Shown here: positions 49,474-50,925 of the stretch, piece by piece
Numbering within the stretch: position 1 is the first letter of the stretch
Layout of the letters: the number at the start of each line of letters is the position of its first letter
Assembly: GCF_023555005.1 (NCBI RefSeq)
Contig: NZ_JAMJPJ010000026.1
Span: 1-50,925 of the forward strand
DNA length: 50,925 nucleotides
Direction: 5' to 3'
Origin: Halomonas llamarensis
GTDB taxonomy: Bacteria > Pseudomonadota > Gammaproteobacteria > Pseudomonadales > Halomonadaceae
Position numbers and translations under genes: made by a program
Notes under the pieces: model-generated
What the model saw: only the letters and a program-made list of their open reading frames with translations
Told to the model about the DNA's origin: nothing
The model's database searches: none

Positions 49474-50820
49474 TTAAAACTCGTATTTCATCGTCGCCAT
49501 GAAGTTGCGTGGTGCGCCGTAATAGTTATGCCTGGTTACACCTCGAACGGCAGAGTAATATTTTTTATCAGTCAGATTATTGCCAGTTATTGAAAAGTCC
49601 AAGTTTTCACTGACACGATAGCCGACCATAGCTGATACTGTGGTATAGCCCCCTTGCTCAATAAAGTTATCGTCACTTTTGGCGTAAAGACTGCTGACTG
49701 TATTCATACCGGCACCGACTCGCCAGCCCTGATTAGGATCTTCGCTGAAGCGGTAACGTGACCACAGATTAAAGTTATGCTTCGGCGTATCTGGTGAAAG
49801 AGTGAGGCCCTCTGAGTTAACATCTCTCACGAACTCAGTCTCTGTATAGGCGTAACCTGCACTGAGGTCCCAACGGGGCAAAAGCTGACCGCTGACTTCC
49901 AGCTCGAAGCCCTCACTCCTTGCTTCACCAATTGGAATTGAGAAACCAGGATTATTAGGGTCAGCATAGGCGCGGTTGGTGTCTTCAATACGGAAGACTG
50001 CAGCATGCCAGTTCAAGTCACCCCCAGCATGGGAGCCCTTAACACCAACTTCGTACTGCTCACCTTCTCTTGGCTTGATAGGGTCGCCATCGCGACTCAT
50101 AGCCGTTTGCGGTTGAAATATACCTGTGTAACTGGTGTATATGTTGAGTTCATTATTGAGTCGATAGATTAAGCCAGCGTAAGGAATAAATTCAGTACCA
50201 TCGTCACGGGACCTTTCACCACCAAGCAAGTTATCGGTTTCCCACCAATTGACACGACCACCAAGAGCAATCGTGAAATCATCTATAATGTTGAAGCGAA
50301 CTTGTCCGTATGTGGCATACTGCTCAACAACAAACTCATTCTGACCGGGGGGGCCATCGAAATCTGGTTCAACTCGGTCATTCTTTGGATCGAATAGATT
50401 CTGAGGAAGATATTGAGGGTCACCGTAGGTCCACTCATTTCTTAGCTCACTATTCTGGTAACTGGTTCCAATCACTGCGTGATGGGTCGCCCCAGCCAAT
50501 TGGAACGGTGAGTTAACCTGTGCCTCGAAATAATCGTCCTGTTTCTCAAGCTCCCAAGCGAGCTGGCGGATCCAAAAGTCGCCGGTACCCCGATCGGCGG
50601 GAAGCATCCCCTCACTACTTTTTCTCAGATTGGCATCGCGATCCAACCGATTGGCCTTCAGCGTTAATTCGCCACCATTGGCGAGGCGATGTTCAAGCTC
50701 CAAGAAATAGCGCTGAGCATTCCCGCTCTGCTCGTCCCAGTCGGATCCGAGGTAGGTAGAGCGGTCTACATTCGTGAATGTGCCATCACTGTAAGTGGGT
50801 AAGCGAGCCATTAACCACAT
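49474..50820 (-). pseudogene. TonB-dependent receptor (module 3), 5' part removed by an IS66 element
   Basis: About 448 residues of beta-barrel (KPREGEQYEVGVKGSHAGGD, EARSEGFELEVSGQLLPRW, TITGNNLTDKKYYSA-like ITGNNLTDKKYYSAV) ending FMATMKYEF with the terminal Phe. The first recognisable residues, MARLPTYSDGTFTNVD, align with the middle of receptor 1 (GLPVWFSNGERTDWS). The signal peptide, STN domain, plug and first strands are therefore missing. The break coincides with the end of an IS66 transposase gene to the right. It cannot make a functional receptor from here, though the rest may lie beyond the IS. Confidence 0.82.
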
Positions 50821-50835
50821 CTGGGCAGGCGTCGC

Positions 50836-50925
50836 TCAGCCGGGTAATGTGTCCTTCCAGTGCCAGGGCAGCAGCGTGGTGAGCTCGTCGTCGTTGAGCG
50901 TGGGCAATGTTTCGAAGACGTACCG
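50836..50925 (-). mobile_element. tnpC: C-terminal end of an IS66-family transposase (tnpC), continuing past the window
   Basis: The last 29 codons read RYVFETLPTLNDDELTTLLP followed by WHWKDTLPG and a TGA stop at 50838-50836. The pattern of a final helix followed by LLPWxW is typical of the C-terminal element of IS66 TnpC. The end of the element is probably between 50809 and 50835, but I could not fix its inverted repeat. The element interrupts TonB receptor 3. Confidence 0.65.

Noticed and set aside
1..50925. tRNA, rRNA or CRISPR arrays
   Set aside because: No cloverleaf-type sequences, rRNA segments or regularly spaced repeats were found on reading through the window.

Overview
The window reads as chromosomal DNA of a halophilic gammaproteobacterium, most likely Halomonas or a close relative. 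This is inferred from the gene content (late cobalamin genes, NasR-controlled nitrate assimilation, arginine-transaminase-type guanidino catabolism, FecI/FecR/TonB receptor modules) and from protein resemblance, not from a marker gene. No rRNA, tRNA or CRISPR was seen.

Positions 1-7644 hold a guanidino/arginine catabolic operon on the minus strand: guanidinobutyrase, a YjiH-type membrane protein, a ThDP-dependent ketoarginine-decarboxylase-like enzyme, an aldehyde dehydrogenase and a truncated succinate-semialdehyde dehydrogenase. Together they would take 2-ketoarginine to succinate, apart from the GABA transaminase. A divergent PAS/AAA+/HTH activator faces them across an intergenic region with a sigma-54 promoter and three copies of a 16-bp palindrome. 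Positions 7645-11451 hold a fumarate-reductase remnant, a membrane/TelA pair and copC-copD. Positions 11543-17065 (minus) are a tightly packed late-cobalamin operon (cobT, cbiB, cobD, cobU, cobS, cobC and a second CobU-like gene). DUF2797, DUF1315 and rhomboid genes follow.

Positions 19550-31961 are the nitrate assimilation region: nitrate transporter, NasR (NIT-ANTAR antiterminator), an SDR, cobA (siroheme), nasA, a NasB-like flavoprotein, nirB and nirD. The sequence shows sigma-54 promoters before the transporter and the nirB operon, and two hexaloop/terminator leader RNAs of the type bound by ANTAR proteins, one in front of each of the two divergent nas/nir units. A third, more degenerate one lies before the transporter.

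Positions 32032-34849 contain a CDF transporter, a broken metallophosphoesterase, a 45-codon small gene with its own promoter and terminator, and an LysE-family exporter with an in-frame tail after its stop codon. Positions 35004-50925 hold tandem iron-uptake modules, all on the minus strand, with the order FecI - FecR - TonB receptor - periplasmic binding protein and no permease or ATPase. Two modules are complete in order and a third is cut by the window end. They are being remodelled: an Rpn/PD-(D/E)XK nuclease gene is translationally coupled to fecR1, a frameshifted Rpn remnant sits beside it, an IS5-family element splits one binding protein at a CTAG site, and an IS66 element truncates the third receptor.
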